Assembly (NCBI GenBank): GCA_902775355.1
Contig: CACYLY010000002.1
Span: 1-64,000, forward strand
Origin: Oscillospiraceae bacterium
GTDB taxonomy: Bacteria; Bacillota; Clostridia; Oscillospirales; Oscillospiraceae
Direction: 5' to 3'
Length of the DNA stretch: 64,000 bases
In this document: positions 7,784-16,338 of the stretch, one piece after another
Layout: the number at the start of each line of letters is the position of its first letter
Position numbering within the stretch: the stretch's first letter is position 1
The notes under the pieces: model-generated
The model's input: the letters and a program-made list of their open reading frames with translations, nothing else
What the model was told of the DNA's origin: nothing
Databases searched by the model: none
Position numbers and translations under genes: made by a program

Positions 7784-9067
7784 ATGGCAGCTTCTTTTGT
7801 GGATAAGGCCCGCATCTCCGTTCACGCCGGCAAGGGCGGCGACGGGGCGGTGGCCTTTCATCGGGAAAAATATATCGCGGCGGGCGGACCCGACGGGGGC
7901 GACGGCGGCCGCGGCGGCGACGTGGTCTTCTCCGTGGACGACAACATGTCCACCCTGATGGACTTTCGCTACAAACGCAAATATGTTGCCGGCAACGGCC
8001 AGAACGGTATGGGCAAGCGCTGCTACGGCAAGGACGGCGAGACGATGATCATCAAGGTCCCCCGGGGCACCCTGGTGCGGGACACGGCCAGCGGCGCCAT
8101 CATGCACGACATGTCCGACGGGAAGGACTGGGTCGCGGCCAAGGGCGGCCGTGGCGGCTGGGGCAACATGCATTTCGCCACCCCCACCCGGCAGGTACCC
8201 CGCTTTGCCAAGCCTGGGCTGCCCGGCGAGAGCCACGACATCACCCTGGAGCTGAAGCTTCTGGCGGACGTGGGCCTGGTGGGCTTCCCCAACGTGGGCA
8301 AGTCCACGCTGCTCAGCGTGGTCAGCAAGGCCCATCCCAAGATCGCCAACTACCACTTTACCACCCTGTTCCCCAATCTGGGCGTCGTCTATGTGGACGA
8401 GGGAGCGTCCTTTGTGATGGCGGATATCCCCGGCATCATCGAAGGCGCTTCCGAGGGCGCGGGCCTGGGCCACGACTTCCTGCGGCACATCGACCGCTGC
8501 CGGCTCCTGGTGCATCTGGTTGATGTCTCCGGCAGCGAAGGCCGGGACCCGGTGGAGGACTTCGAGGCCATCAACGCGGAGCTGCGGGAGTATAATCAGG
8601 ACCTGGCCGAACGGCCCCAGATCGTCGTGGCCAACAAGTGCGACCTGCTGGGCGGGGAGCGGGAGAACCTGGAAAAGCTGCGTGCTCATGTGGAAGAGCG
8701 GGGCTTCACGCTTTTCGAGATGAGCGCCGTGACCCACGAGGGCACCCGGGAGCTGGTCAAGGAATGCGCCCGCCGGCTGAAGGATCTGCCGCCGGTGCAG
8801 CATTACGAGGCGGATTACGTACCGCCGGAGCCGAGCATCGACACCTCGGAGGATCTGGAGATCACCCACTTCGACGATATGTGGGTGGTGGAGGGCCCCT
8901 GGCTGCAGCGCCTGGTGGCCACCGTCAACTTCTCCGACTACGAGAGCCGCATGTACTTCGACCGTATTCTGCGGGAGGCCGGCGTATTCGAGCGCATGGA
9001 GCAGATGGGCGTCCAGAACGGCGACACCGTCAGCATGTACGACCTGATGTTCGAGTATCAGGAATAA
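7784..9067 (+). CDS. obgE: Obg-family GTPase
   Basis: A 427-residue protein: N-terminal glycine-rich Obg fold (GGKGGDGAVAFHREK, GGPDGGDGGRGGDV), G domain with GFPNVGKSTLLS, DIPGIIEGASEGAGLG and NKCD, and a C-terminal OCT domain (DDMWVVEGPWLQRLV ... FDRILREAGVFERME). Obg binds the 50S subunit and couples ribosome assembly to GTP and (p)ppGpp levels. The start at 7784 has AAAAGGAG upstream; the open frame further upstream overlaps rpmA and its terminator and is not real. Placement after rplU-rpmA is the standard bacterial order. Confidence 0.97.
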   Translation: MAASFVDKARISVHAGKGGDGAVAFHREKYIAAGGPDGGDGGRGGDVVFSVDDNMSTLMDFRYKRKYVAGNGQNGMGKRCYGKDGETMIIKVPRGTLVRDTASGAIMHDMSDGKDWVAAKGGRGGWGNMHFATPTRQVPRFAKPGLPGESHDITLELKLLADVGLVGFPNVGKSTLLSVVSKAHPKIANYHFTTLFPNLGVVYVDEGASFVMADIPGIIEGASEGAGLGHDFLRHIDRCRLLVHLVDVSGSEGRDPVEDFEAINAELREYNQDLAERPQIVVANKCDLLGGERENLEKLRAHVEERGFTLFEMSAVTHEGTRELVKECARRLKDLPPVQHYEADYVPPEPSIDTSEDLEITHFDDMWVVEGPWLQRLVATVNFSDYESRMYFDRILREAGVFERMEQMGVQNGDTVSMYDLMFEYQE

Positions 9068-9122
9068 AAAGAAGGAACAGGGGAGAGCGTCGGCCGCTCT
9101 CCCCAAATTTTTTTCGATGCGG

Positions 9123-9150
9123 TGCAACCGTTTGCCCCGCTGATCCGTTA
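9123..9150 (+). promoter_or_regulatory. Candidate ECF-type promoter (autoregulation)
   Basis: TGCAACC (9123-9129) and CGTTA (9146-9150) resemble the AAC ... CGT pattern of ECF sigma promoters, with 17 bases between AAC and CGT. It lies 42 bp upstream of the sigma gene's start codon. A housekeeping -10 (TATAAT, 9149-9154) overlaps but no good -35 is in register. Confidence 0.45.
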
Positions 9151-9191
9151 TAATAGTGTCCGGACAAATACACAGGAAGGGAGGCCGTTGC

Positions 9192-9677
9192 GTGCAGGGT
9201 GAAACTCTTTGCGTCGAGCTGAATCTGCAGCGACTCTATCAGGAACTGCTGCCGGCGGTGTACCGTGTGGCCTATACGTACATGAAAAACACTTACGACA
9301 GCGAGGACGCCGCACAGGAGGCGTTCATTCGACTTGCCCGCTGTTCTCGAAGCTTCCAGAATGAGAGGGAGCTTAAGTCCTGGATGTTGGTGACCGTGTC
9401 CAATGTTTGCAAGGATATGCTGCGCCGCCGGCAACGCCAGGATCTGAATCTGGACGATTATCCGGAGCTGTCCGCGCCGATGGATGAGAAGCAGGAGCTG
9501 CTGCGCGCAATACTGGATTTGCCAGATAAGTACAAGTCGGTGATCTACCTCTATTATTTTGAAGGTTATGCCGTAAAGGAAATCGCAAAGGTCACGAGGC
9601 AGACCGAGGGAACGGTGAAATCCTGGCTGTTTCGCGCCAGAAAGCTGCTCAAGCGAAGCTTGAAGGAGGAGCTTTGA
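9192..9677 (+). CDS. ECF-family RNA polymerase sigma factor
   Basis: A 161-residue product with sigma region 2 (LLPAVYRVAYTYMKNTYDSEDAAQEAFIRLAR, residues about 15-50) and region 4 (LLRAILDLPDKYKSVIYLYYFEGYAVKEIAKV, then TEGTVKSWLFRARKLL). GTG 9192 is taken as start because AAGGGAGG lies 6-7 bases upstream; further upstream the frame runs into the promoter. Its stop codon lies 2 bp before the start of a transmembrane gene, the standard place for its anti-sigma factor. An ECF-like promoter upstream suggests it transcribes its own gene. Confidence 0.88.
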   Translation: MQGETLCVELNLQRLYQELLPAVYRVAYTYMKNTYDSEDAAQEAFIRLARCSRSFQNERELKSWMLVTVSNVCKDMLRRRQRQDLNLDDYPELSAPMDEKQELLRAILDLPDKYKSVIYLYYFEGYAVKEIAKVTRQTEGTVKSWLFRARKLLKRSLKEEL

Positions 9678-9679
9678 GC

Positions 9680-10864
9680 ATGGATAATCAAATCAAACGT
9701 TGCTATGAGGAAATCAAGCTTCCGGCCGGGGCGGAGACTTTGATTCAAAAAAAGATCGAGGAAAGGCTTGGTAAGCCCATGCGGGAGATGAAAGTGATCC
9801 TGAAACCCAGGCGGAGCATTCTGCGTCCGGTGCTGCAGACGGCTGCGGTGCTCGCGCTGATTTTCCTGGGAATGCTGGGACTGAAACAGCTGCGGAATGT
9901 CGATCCCACGTCGATCGAGCCGGCGGCACAGCCGGGGACGCTGGAACCGCAGGATACGGAGGGAAGTGCCGTTTTTGCGCAGGATCTGTCCTACCCGCTG
10001 GAAAAGAACACGGAAAACAATGCGGTCAGCTATCCCTATATGATCCACACCCCGTCCGCGACCTGGTATCTGTCCGCGGAGGATATTGCGGCACAGGGGG
10101 AGGAGACCTTCTTCCGCGGCCTGGAGCAGCTTCTGCAGATTCAGGAAGCGGACTTCGCCGACGCCAGAGCCGCGCTTGCGCCCTATCTGCAGGAGGAGAT
10201 CCCCCCCATCGACATCTTCACGGACTTTAGCGGCCACGCGGAGGAGAGTACCATTTACGGCGCATATTACAACAGCTCACGCCGGGAGATCCGCCTGTTT
10301 CAGAATTGGGACATCGCCGCTTATGCGCTTCTGCATGAGTATACGCATTATCTGTCCATGAGCTGCACGGATCGTCCGACCAGCTCGACCTTCTTCAGGG
10401 AAGGACTTGCCGAATATATCTCCAACTTTGTCTGCGAAAATCGGATGCTGCGCCTCGCCTACCGTTCCGTCAGCGAGGAAGAGGTGGACTTCGCCCGCAG
10501 CTGTGGCATCTGGGACGAGGAGAAGGACTGCATCGATCCCGCCCGCAACTATCTCTTTATGGCGGAGAAATCCAGAGACCCCAGCGTCATTGGCGTGAAG
10601 TATAATGCCGTCTCCGGCGGCCTGATCACGCGGACGGAAAGGATCAACGACAATCCCAGCTTCGGAAACGTCTCCTACTACGAGCTTGGCGGAATGTTTG
10701 CCTATCTGGTGGATACCTACGGCGAAGACGCGGTGTTCGGGAATTGGGACAAGGATTTGTCGAACCTGCAGGAACTCTTCGGCAAAGACTTCACGGGGAT
10801 CTATTGGGACTGGCTGGACTGGAACCGGGAGCAGCGCGAGGCCCTGGGGATCGATATCGCCTGA
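9680..10864 (+). CDS. Transmembrane putative anti-sigma protein with extracellular gluzincin metallopeptidase domain
   Basis: A 394-residue protein. Residues 1-50 are cytoplasmic and charged; a single membrane segment follows (about 54-72, LQTAAVLALIFLGMLGL). The extracellular part contains HEYTH (219-223), the HExxH zinc motif, and EGLAEY (241-246) supplying the third ligand, as in gluzincin peptidases. ATG 9680 has AAGGAGG ten bases upstream and follows the ECF sigma stop codon directly. The layout (sigma factor, then single-pass membrane protein with small cytoplasmic head) is that of a sigma/anti-sigma pair, but there is no zinc-finger (zf-HC2) domain. Sigma binding is inference; the peptidase motif is plain. 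Confidence 0.75.
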   Translation: MDNQIKRCYEEIKLPAGAETLIQKKIEERLGKPMREMKVILKPRRSILRPVLQTAAVLALIFLGMLGLKQLRNVDPTSIEPAAQPGTLEPQDTEGSAVFAQDLSYPLEKNTENNAVSYPYMIHTPSATWYLSAEDIAAQGEETFFRGLEQLLQIQEADFADARAALAPYLQEEIPPIDIFTDFSGHAEESTIYGAYYNSSRREIRLFQNWDIAAYALLHEYTHYLSMSCTDRPTSSTFFREGLAEYISNFVCENRMLRLAYRSVSEEEVDFARSCGIWDEEKDCIDPARNYLFMAEKSRDPSVIGVKYNAVSGGLITRTERINDNPSFGNVSYYELGGMFAYLVDTYGEDAVFGNWDKDLSNLQELFGKDFTGIYWDWLDWNREQREALGIDIA

Positions 10865-10898
10865 TGCCTGTGGACGCAAGCATTCAAAAACAGAAAGA

Positions 10899-10929
10899 AA
10901 AAGACCGCTCAATTTGAGCGGTCTTTTTT
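10899..10929. terminator. Bidirectional terminator between convergent units
   Basis: GACCGCTCA and TGAGCGGTC flank a 3-nt loop (core 10903-10923), with A-rich sequence before and six T residues after, so it can stop both the sigma unit and the minus-strand cysS operon. Confidence 0.92.
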
Positions 10930-10937
10930 GTCTGGGA

Positions 10938-12389
10938 TCAGATCCTCTTCCACTTGGCGCCGTGGGGGATGTCGGTGAGCTCGATGCCGTCAGCCTTCAG
11001 CTCATCCCGGATCCGGTCCGCCTCGGCGAATTTCCTGGCCTTCTTGGCGTCCTGCCGGGCGCGGATCTTCGCTTCAACCTCCGGATCCTCCTCGCCGGAC
11101 TCGGAGATGATGGTGAATTCACCGGTCACCACGGCCTGCTTTTTGAGCTTCTCCCGCTCAGCGGCGGCCTTCTCCAGCAGGCTCAGGCTCAGCACCTTGT
11201 CGAAATCGGCCAGGACGAAGAGCTTGGTCTCGTCGTTGGTCTTGGCCTTCAGCACGTCGTACAGGGCGGTGACGGCCAGGGAGGTGTTCAGGTCGTTGTC
11301 CAGGGCGGCGCGGAACTTCTGCCGCAGCTGCTCCACGACAGCCTGGTCCACCTCGCCGTCGCCGGGCTTGAGCGCGGCGATCTTGGCGATCAGCTTGTTG
11401 TAGGCCACCTGGGCGTTGTCCATATTGTCCCAGGAGAAGACCAGAGACTTGCGGTAATGGCTCTGCAGGCAGAAGAGGCGATAGGCCAGAGGATCGTAGC
11501 CCTTCTTTTCCAGCAGGGAGACGGTGAGGAACTCGCCCTTGGACTTGGACATCTTCCCGTCTTTATCATTCAGGTGGAGGACGTGCATCCAATAGTTGCA
11601 CCATTTGTGGCCAAGATAGGCCTCGGACTGGGCGATTTCATTGGTGTGGTGGGGGAAAGCGTTGTCGATGCCGCCGCAGTGGATGTCCAGATCCTCGCCC
11701 AGGTGCTTCATGGAAATGGCGGAGCACTCGATGTGCCAGCCGGGATAGCCCACGCCCCAGGGGGAGTCCCACTTCAGGGCCTGGTCTTCGAACTTGGACT
11801 TGGTGAACCAGAGGACGAAGTCGTTCTTGTTGCGCTTGTTGGCGTCGGCCTCCACGCCCTCTCGGACGCCCTCGGCCAGGTCCTCGGCGTTGAAGTCGTT
11901 GAAAACGAAATAGCGCTCCAGCTTGGAGGTGTCGAAATACACGTTGCCGCCGGCAAAGTAGGCGTAGCCGGTGTCCATGAGCCTGGTGATGATCTTGATG
12001 TACTCGTCGATGCAGGCGGTGGCGGGCTCCACTACGTCGGGGGTCTTGATGTTGAGCTTCTTGCAGTCGGAGAAGAAGGCGTCGGTATAAAACTGCGCGA
12101 TCTCCATGACGGTCTTGTGCTCCCGCTTGGCGCCCTTGAGCATCTTGTCCTCGCCCTCGTCGGCGTCGGAGGTCAGGTGGCCCACGTCGGTGATGTTCAT
12201 GACCCGCTTCACGTTGTAGCCCAGGTAGCGCAGGTACTTCTCCAGCACGTCCTCCATCAGATAGGAGCGGAGGTTGCCGATGTGGGCGAAGTGATAGACT
12301 GTGGGGCCGCAGGTGTACATTTTCACGATATCGGGGTGGTTGGGGACGAACTCGTCCCGTGTGCGGGTGGCGGAATTGTAGAGCTTCAT
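10938..12389 (-). CDS. cysS: Cysteinyl-tRNA synthetase
   Basis: A 483-residue class I synthetase: MYTCGPTVYHFAHIGN holds the zinc ligand C27 and the HIGH-type motif (HIGN 36-39); WHIECSAIS and HHTNEIAQSEA supply the other zinc and substrate residues; KMSKSKGEF is the KMSKS loop. The C-terminal part has the usual helical anticodon-binding bundle (AKIRARQDAKKARKFAEADRIRDEL). It attaches cysteine to tRNA-Cys. It is last in the minus-strand run recA-recX-rimO-pgsA-cysS, 10 bp after pgsA. Confidence 0.97.
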   Translation of the reverse strand: MKLYNSATRTRDEFVPNHPDIVKMYTCGPTVYHFAHIGNLRSYLMEDVLEKYLRYLGYNVKRVMNITDVGHLTSDADEGEDKMLKGAKREHKTVMEIAQFYTDAFFSDCKKLNIKTPDVVEPATACIDEYIKIITRLMDTGYAYFAGGNVYFDTSKLERYFVFNDFNAEDLAEGVREGVEADANKRNKNDFVLWFTKSKFEDQALKWDSPWGVGYPGWHIECSAISMKHLGEDLDIHCGGIDNAFPHHTNEIAQSEAYLGHKWCNYWMHVLHLNDKDGKMSKSKGEFLTVSLLEKKGYDPLAYRLFCLQSHYRKSLVFSWDNMDNAQVAYNKLIAKIAALKPGDGEVDQAVVEQLRQKFRAALDNDLNTSLAVTALYDVLKAKTNDETKLFVLADFDKVLSLSLLEKAAAEREKLKKQAVVTGEFTIISESGEEDPEVEAKIRARQDAKKARKFAEADRIRDELKADGIELTDIPHGAKWKRI

Positions 12390-12399
12390 AGGATTCTCC

Positions 12400-12918
12400 T
12401 TATTTCATGTCCCGGAAGACGTCTTTGTTTTTGATAAAATACTCCGCGCCGGAGTAAACGGTGGTGAGCAGGATCAGGCCGATGACGATCCAGCGAAGGA
12501 CGGCGATCTCGCCGAAGACCAGGATGACGCCCAGACCGACCATGGTGACGGTGGTCTTGATTTTGCCGGACCAGGCCGCGGCGATGACCCGCTGCTGCTC
12601 CACGGCGATCATCCGCAGACCGCTGACGGCGAATTCCCGCAGCAGCACGACGGCCACGGTCCAGCCGGGCATCCAGCCCTTCTCCACGAAGAAGATCATG
12701 GCGGCCAGCACCAGCATTTTATCCGCCAGGGGGTCCATAAATTTGCCGAAATTCGTCACCTGATTACAGTGCCGGGCGATGTAGCCGTCCACGGTGTCGG
12801 TGATACAGGCAACGATGTAGACGCCCAGAGCCCACCAGGTTTTCTCCAGATAGGCCAGCACCAGGAAAACGGGGATCAGGAGCATGCGCAGAATGGTGAT
12901 CTTGTTGGCGGTGGTCAT
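12400..12918 (-). CDS. pgsA: CDP-diacylglycerol--glycerol-3-phosphate 3-phosphatidyltransferase
   Basis: A 172-residue integral membrane enzyme. The CDP-alcohol phosphotransferase signature is complete: D44-G45-x2-A48-R49-x8-G58-x3-D62-x3-D66 (VDGYIARH ... GKFMDPLADK). Hydrophobic segments flank it on both sides. It makes phosphatidylglycerophosphate, the committed step to phosphatidylglycerol. The start overlaps the rimO stop by 4 bp (ATGA), indicating translational coupling. Confidence 0.95.
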   Translation of the reverse strand: MTTANKITILRMLLIPVFLVLAYLEKTWWALGVYIVACITDTVDGYIARHCNQVTNFGKFMDPLADKMLVLAAMIFFVEKGWMPGWTVAVVLLREFAVSGLRMIAVEQQRVIAAAWSGKIKTTVTMVGLGVILVFGEIAVLRWIVIGLILLTTVYSGAEYFIKNKDVFRDMK

Positions 12919-14243
12919 GCGTCTTCCTCCTCCCCGTACAGGATGCCGTCCTCGGCCCCGGTGATGGCGACCTTCACCATGTCGCCCTCCCGACAGGCGC
13001 CGTCAAAGCGGACCTCCCCGTCGATCTCCGGGGAGTCGGCGTAGCTGCGGCCGACCCAGCACTGCTCGTCCTCGTCATAGTCCGTGACCAGAACCTCGAT
13101 GGTTTTGCCCACGAAGCTCTGACAGAAGGCGTCCATGATGGGGGCCTGGAGCTGCAGGATCAGATCCGCACGGCGCCGGGCCTCTTCTTCGTCGCAATGG
13201 GGCATTTTCGCCGCGGGGGTGCCCTCTTCGGGGGAGAAGGGGAACACGCCCACCCGCTGGATCTTCGCCTCCCGCAGGAATTCGCAGAGCTCCTCGAACT
13301 CTGCCTCTCCCTCGCCGGGGAGACCGGCGATGAGACTGGTGCGGAGGACAAGATCGGGGATCCGCTCCCGCAGAGTCTTGAACAGGGCGCGGATCTCGTC
13401 GCCGGTGCCCCGACGGTTCATGGCCTTCAGGATCTTGTTATTGATATGCTGGATGGGGATATCCAGGTATTTGACGATCTTGTCGTTGCCGGCGATCTCC
13501 TCGATCAGCTCCTCGTCGAACTGGTCGGGGTAGAGGTAGTGGAGCCGGATCCAGCGGATGCCCTCGATCTTTGCCAGCTCCCGGCAGAGCTGGGCCAGAC
13601 ATCGCTTCCCGTAGAGGTCCGTGCCGTAGCGGGTGATATCCTGAGCGATGACGATGAGCTCCTTCACCCCGTGGGCGGCCAGATCCTTCGCCTCCGCCAC
13701 CACGTTCTCCAGGGAACGGGAGCGATAGCGGCCGCGGATATAGGGGATGGCGCAGAAGGCACAATAATTGTTGCAGCCCTCGGCGATCCGAAGATAAGCC
13801 CAGCTTGGGCCGGTTGAAACCACCCGGGGGATCTCCTCCACCGGGGCGTTCTGATCGCCGAAAAAGCGGGTCTGACGGCCTGCAAGCACCGCGTCGGCGG
13901 CCTTGACGATCTCGCCGAAGCTGCCCACGCCAAGCACCGCGTCGATTTCCGGCAGCTCCTGCAGGATCGAATCCTTGTAGCGCTCGCTGAGACAGCCGCA
14001 GACGATGAGGCCGCCCAGCCTGCCCTCTTTTTTCAGTTCCGCCATCTCCAGGATCGTGTCGATGGCCTCGCTCTTGGCGGCGTCAATGAAGCCGCAGGTA
14101 TTCACAATGGCCAGATCCGCGCCCGCAGGCTCCGGCGCCAGCGTATAGCCCGCCTCGTCCAGCAGATACAGCATCTGTTCGCTGTTGACCAGGTTTTTCG
14201 CGCAGCCCAGCGAGATCAGCGCGAAGGTCTTCCCAGTATCCAT
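12915..14243 (-). CDS. rimO: Ribosomal protein uS12 methylthiotransferase
   Basis: A 442-residue radical SAM methylthiotransferase. The N-terminal UPF0004 domain has cysteines C14, C50 and C84 (SLGCAKN, VNTCGFI, VCGC) for the auxiliary 4Fe-4S cluster; the radical SAM cluster motif C157-x3-C161-x2-C164 (CNNYCAFC) follows, then a TRAM domain (IEVLVTDYDEDEQ ... VRFDGACREGDMVKVAI). SLGCAKN and FIDAAKSEAID favour RimO over MiaB. It modifies an aspartate of S12 near the decoding centre. AAGGAG precedes the start. Confidence 0.93.
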   Translation of the reverse strand: MDTGKTFALISLGCAKNLVNSEQMLYLLDEAGYTLAPEPAGADLAIVNTCGFIDAAKSEAIDTILEMAELKKEGRLGGLIVCGCLSERYKDSILQELPEIDAVLGVGSFGEIVKAADAVLAGRQTRFFGDQNAPVEEIPRVVSTGPSWAYLRIAEGCNNYCAFCAIPYIRGRYRSRSLENVVAEAKDLAAHGVKELIVIAQDITRYGTDLYGKRCLAQLCRELAKIEGIRWIRLHYLYPDQFDEELIEEIAGNDKIVKYLDIPIQHINNKILKAMNRRGTGDEIRALFKTLRERIPDLVLRTSLIAGLPGEGEAEFEELCEFLREAKIQRVGVFPFSPEEGTPAAKMPHCDEEEARRRADLILQLQAPIMDAFCQSFVGKTIEVLVTDYDEDEQCWVGRSYADSPEIDGEVRFDGACREGDMVKVAITGAEDGILYGEEEDA

Positions 14244-14278
14244 GTTTGCTCCTTACGATGAATCGGTCCGAATGAGGC

Positions 14279-14893
14279 TTAATCCTCCATACCGTCCCGA
14301 TAACGCGCCAAAGCCGCCCGGATCTCCTCCCAGGAGAAACCCCGACGGATCAGTGCGGCGCTCACTTTCTGTACTTGTGCCCGGTCGCCCGGGTCTTTGA
14401 GTTTGGAGGCCAGATAGGCGTCCAGCTTGTCCTCCGGCTCCGGCAGCTCCCGCAGGGCCTCCTCCCAGAGCTCCCGGGGGACGCCCCGGCGCTGCAGCTC
14501 CTGGCGGACGCGGCTTTGTCCGTAGCCCTTGGCGGCGTAGTGGCGGACCACCATGCCCGCGTAGCGCCCATCGTCCAGCAGGCCTTTTTCGCAGAGCCAG
14601 TCCACGGCGGCCGCGGCGGCCTCCGGACTCTCGCCCTTCTGGGTCAGCTTGTCCCGCAGCTCTTTTGCAGACATGGGCCGGTAGCTCAAAAGCTCCACGG
14701 CCCTTGTTTTGCACAGGGAGAGCGCGGCGGAGGAGCGGAGCGTCTCCAGCTCCGCGTCCTCCAATACTTTTCCCGCGTATAGACGCAGCTCCGCGGCCAG
14801 GCTCAGCGTGGCCTTGATCTCCTCGCCGCTATCCAGCTCTATGCTGACGCGCTCATTGGAAGTTTGCCGCAGGGCGCGGATGCTGACGGGCAT
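14279..14893 (-). CDS. recX: Regulatory protein RecX
   Basis: A 204-residue, all-helical protein of three RecX repeats: LLSYRPMSAKELRDKLTQKG, then VDWLCEKGLLDDGRYAGMVVRHYA, then SRVRQELQRRGVPRELWEEAL, each of the form (S/G)xxELxxKL ... GxLDDxxYA. It binds RecA filaments and restrains RecA activity. Its start codon overlaps the last base of the recA stop (TGATG), so production is tied to RecA. Confidence 0.9.
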   Translation of the reverse strand: MPVSIRALRQTSNERVSIELDSGEEIKATLSLAAELRLYAGKVLEDAELETLRSSAALSLCKTRAVELLSYRPMSAKELRDKLTQKGESPEAAAAAVDWLCEKGLLDDGRYAGMVVRHYAAKGYGQSRVRQELQRRGVPRELWEEALRELPEPEDKLDAYLASKLKDPGDRAQVQKVSAALIRRGFSWEEIRAALARYRDGMED

Positions 14894-16014
14894 CAGTCTT
14901 CGTCAAAGTCCGCGGCGGACACGTCCACTCCGCTCTGCTGTACGGGGACCCGGCCGGTGGCCTGGGCGGCCCGGCGGGCCTGGGGGGACATGAGCTTATA
15001 GGCGTTGTCCCGGATCTGCTGCTCGATGCGGTTGCGCACATCCTCGTTCTGCTGCAGGTATTCCTTCACGCCGTCCCGGCCCTGGATGCGCTGGCCGTCC
15101 ACGGTGAACCAGGCGCCGGCCTTGTCGATGATCTCCAGCTTCACGCCCAGGTCGATAATCTCCCCGATGCGGGAGATGCCCTCGCCGTACATGATGTCGA
15201 ACTCGGCTTCCCGGAAGGGGGGAGCAACCTTGTTCTTGACCACCTTGGCCCGGGTGCGGTTGCCCACCATCTCGCCGCCGACCTTCAAGGTCTCGATGCG
15301 GCGCACGTCGATGCGCACGGAGGCGTAGTACTTCAGGGCCAGGCCGCCGGGCGTGGTCTCGGGATTGCCGTACATGACGCCGATCTTCTGGCGCAGCTGG
15401 TTGATGAAGATGACGGTGCAGTTGTTCTTGGAGATGGCGCCGGCCAGTCTGCGCATGGCCTGGCTCATAAGGCGGGCCAGCATGCCCACCACGGTGTCGC
15501 CGATCTCCCCGTCCAGCTCGGCCCGGGGGATCAGGGCGGCCACGGAGTCCACCACCAGCACGTCGATGGCGCCGGAGCGGACCAGAGACTCGGCGATATC
15601 CAGGGCCTGCTCGCCGGTGTCGGGCTGAGAGATCAGCAGACTGTCGATATCCACGCCCAGGGCCCGGGCATAGGCGGGCTCCAGCGCATGCTCCACGTCG
15701 ATATAGGCCGCCTCGCCGCCGTTACGCTGGGCGGAAGCCACCACGTGCAAGGCCAGGGTGGTCTTGCCGGAGGCCTCGGGCCCGTAGATCTCCACGATGC
15801 GGCCCCGGGGCACGCCCCCGATGCCAAGAGCCAGGTCCAGGGACAGAGAGCCGGTGGACAGGGCCTCCACATTCACGGAAATATCGTCACCCAGACGCAT
15901 GATGGTGCCCTTGCCGTAGTCCTTCTCGATCTTGGAGATGGCGGCCTCCAGGGCCTTTTTCTTATCGGACGCGTCGGGCGCGGCGCTTACGGCGACTTTC
16001 TTCTTCTCAGCCAT
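14893..16014 (-). CDS. recA: Recombinase RecA
   Basis: A 373-residue RecA: Walker [10 protein letters not shown] (78-86), [19 protein letters not shown], Walker B region [10 protein letters not shown], the L2-region [22 protein letters not shown] and a C-terminal acidic tail ending SAADFDED. It promotes strand exchange and co-protease activity. AAGGAGAA gives the ribosome site. No clear LexA box (GAACnnnnGTTC) is visible upstream; instead three tandem copies of an intergenic repeat lie there, the nearest reaching the ribosome site. Confidence 0.98.
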   Translation of the reverse strand: MAEKKKVAVSAAPDASDKKKALEAAISKIEKDYGKGTIMRLGDDISVNVEALSTGSLSLDLALGIGGVPRGRIVEIYGPEASGKTTLALHVVASAQRNGGEAAYIDVEHALEPAYARALGVDIDSLLISQPDTGEQALDIAESLVRSGAIDVLVVDSVAALIPRAELDGEIGDTVVGMLARLMSQAMRRLAGAISKNNCTVIFINQLRQKIGVMYGNPETTPGGLALKYYASVRIDVRRIETLKVGGEMVGNRTRAKVVKNKVAPPFREAEFDIMYGEGISRIGEIIDLGVKLEIIDKAGAWFTVDGQRIQGRDGVKEYLQQNEDVRNRIEQQIRDNAYKLMSPQARRAAQATGRVPVQQSGVDVSAADFDED

Positions 16015-16018
16015 TACA

Positions 16019-16260
16019 ATTCTCCTTTCCTTATTGGCTCCCCTGCCTAAGGGGCCTTGGGTCTGTCATCCGCTGTCTCACGCAAAGCGGATGACTGAGG
16101 GGTTCTCCTTTCCTTATAGGCTCCCCTTCAGGGGAGCTGTCATCCGCCGTCTCACGGAAAGCGGATGACTGAGGGGTTTCTTTCCTTATTGGCTCCCCTG
16201 CCTAAGGGGCCTTGGGTCTGGCATCCGCCGTCTCACGCAAGGCGGATGACTGAGGGGGTT
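16019..16260. repeat. Three tandem copies of a palindromic intergenic repeat upstream of recA
   Basis: Copies begin near 16021, 16104 and 16176, with TTTCCTTAT(T/A)GGCTCCCC at the start of each. Each unit contains a first hairpin (GGCTCCCCTGCC.AAGGGGCC type) and a second hairpin (CATCCGC ... GCGGATG) followed by ACTGAGGGG. Copy 2 is about 11 bp shorter because its first hairpin is of the GGCTCCCCTTCAGGGGAGC form. Related sequences are, to my knowledge, dispersed in many Clostridia genomes. The whole prmC-recA gap (16015-16338) is made of these plus about 75 bp of unassigned sequence. Confidence 0.88.
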
Positions 16261-16338
16261 CGCCCCTAGGCTCGCTTTGGAGCCCTCTGTTGCTTACGGT
16301 TTTATCCTAACAGATACGCTGTCCCATAAACAGGACTT

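Noticed and set aside
16019..16260. CRISPR or riboswitch upstream of recA
   Set aside because: Only three copies, near-contiguous, each with two internal hairpins and no spacers; it is a stacked intergenic repeat. No known riboswitch class fits recA.
16015..16338. LexA/SOS box at recA
   Set aside because: No GAACnnnnGTTC or close variant was found in the gap.
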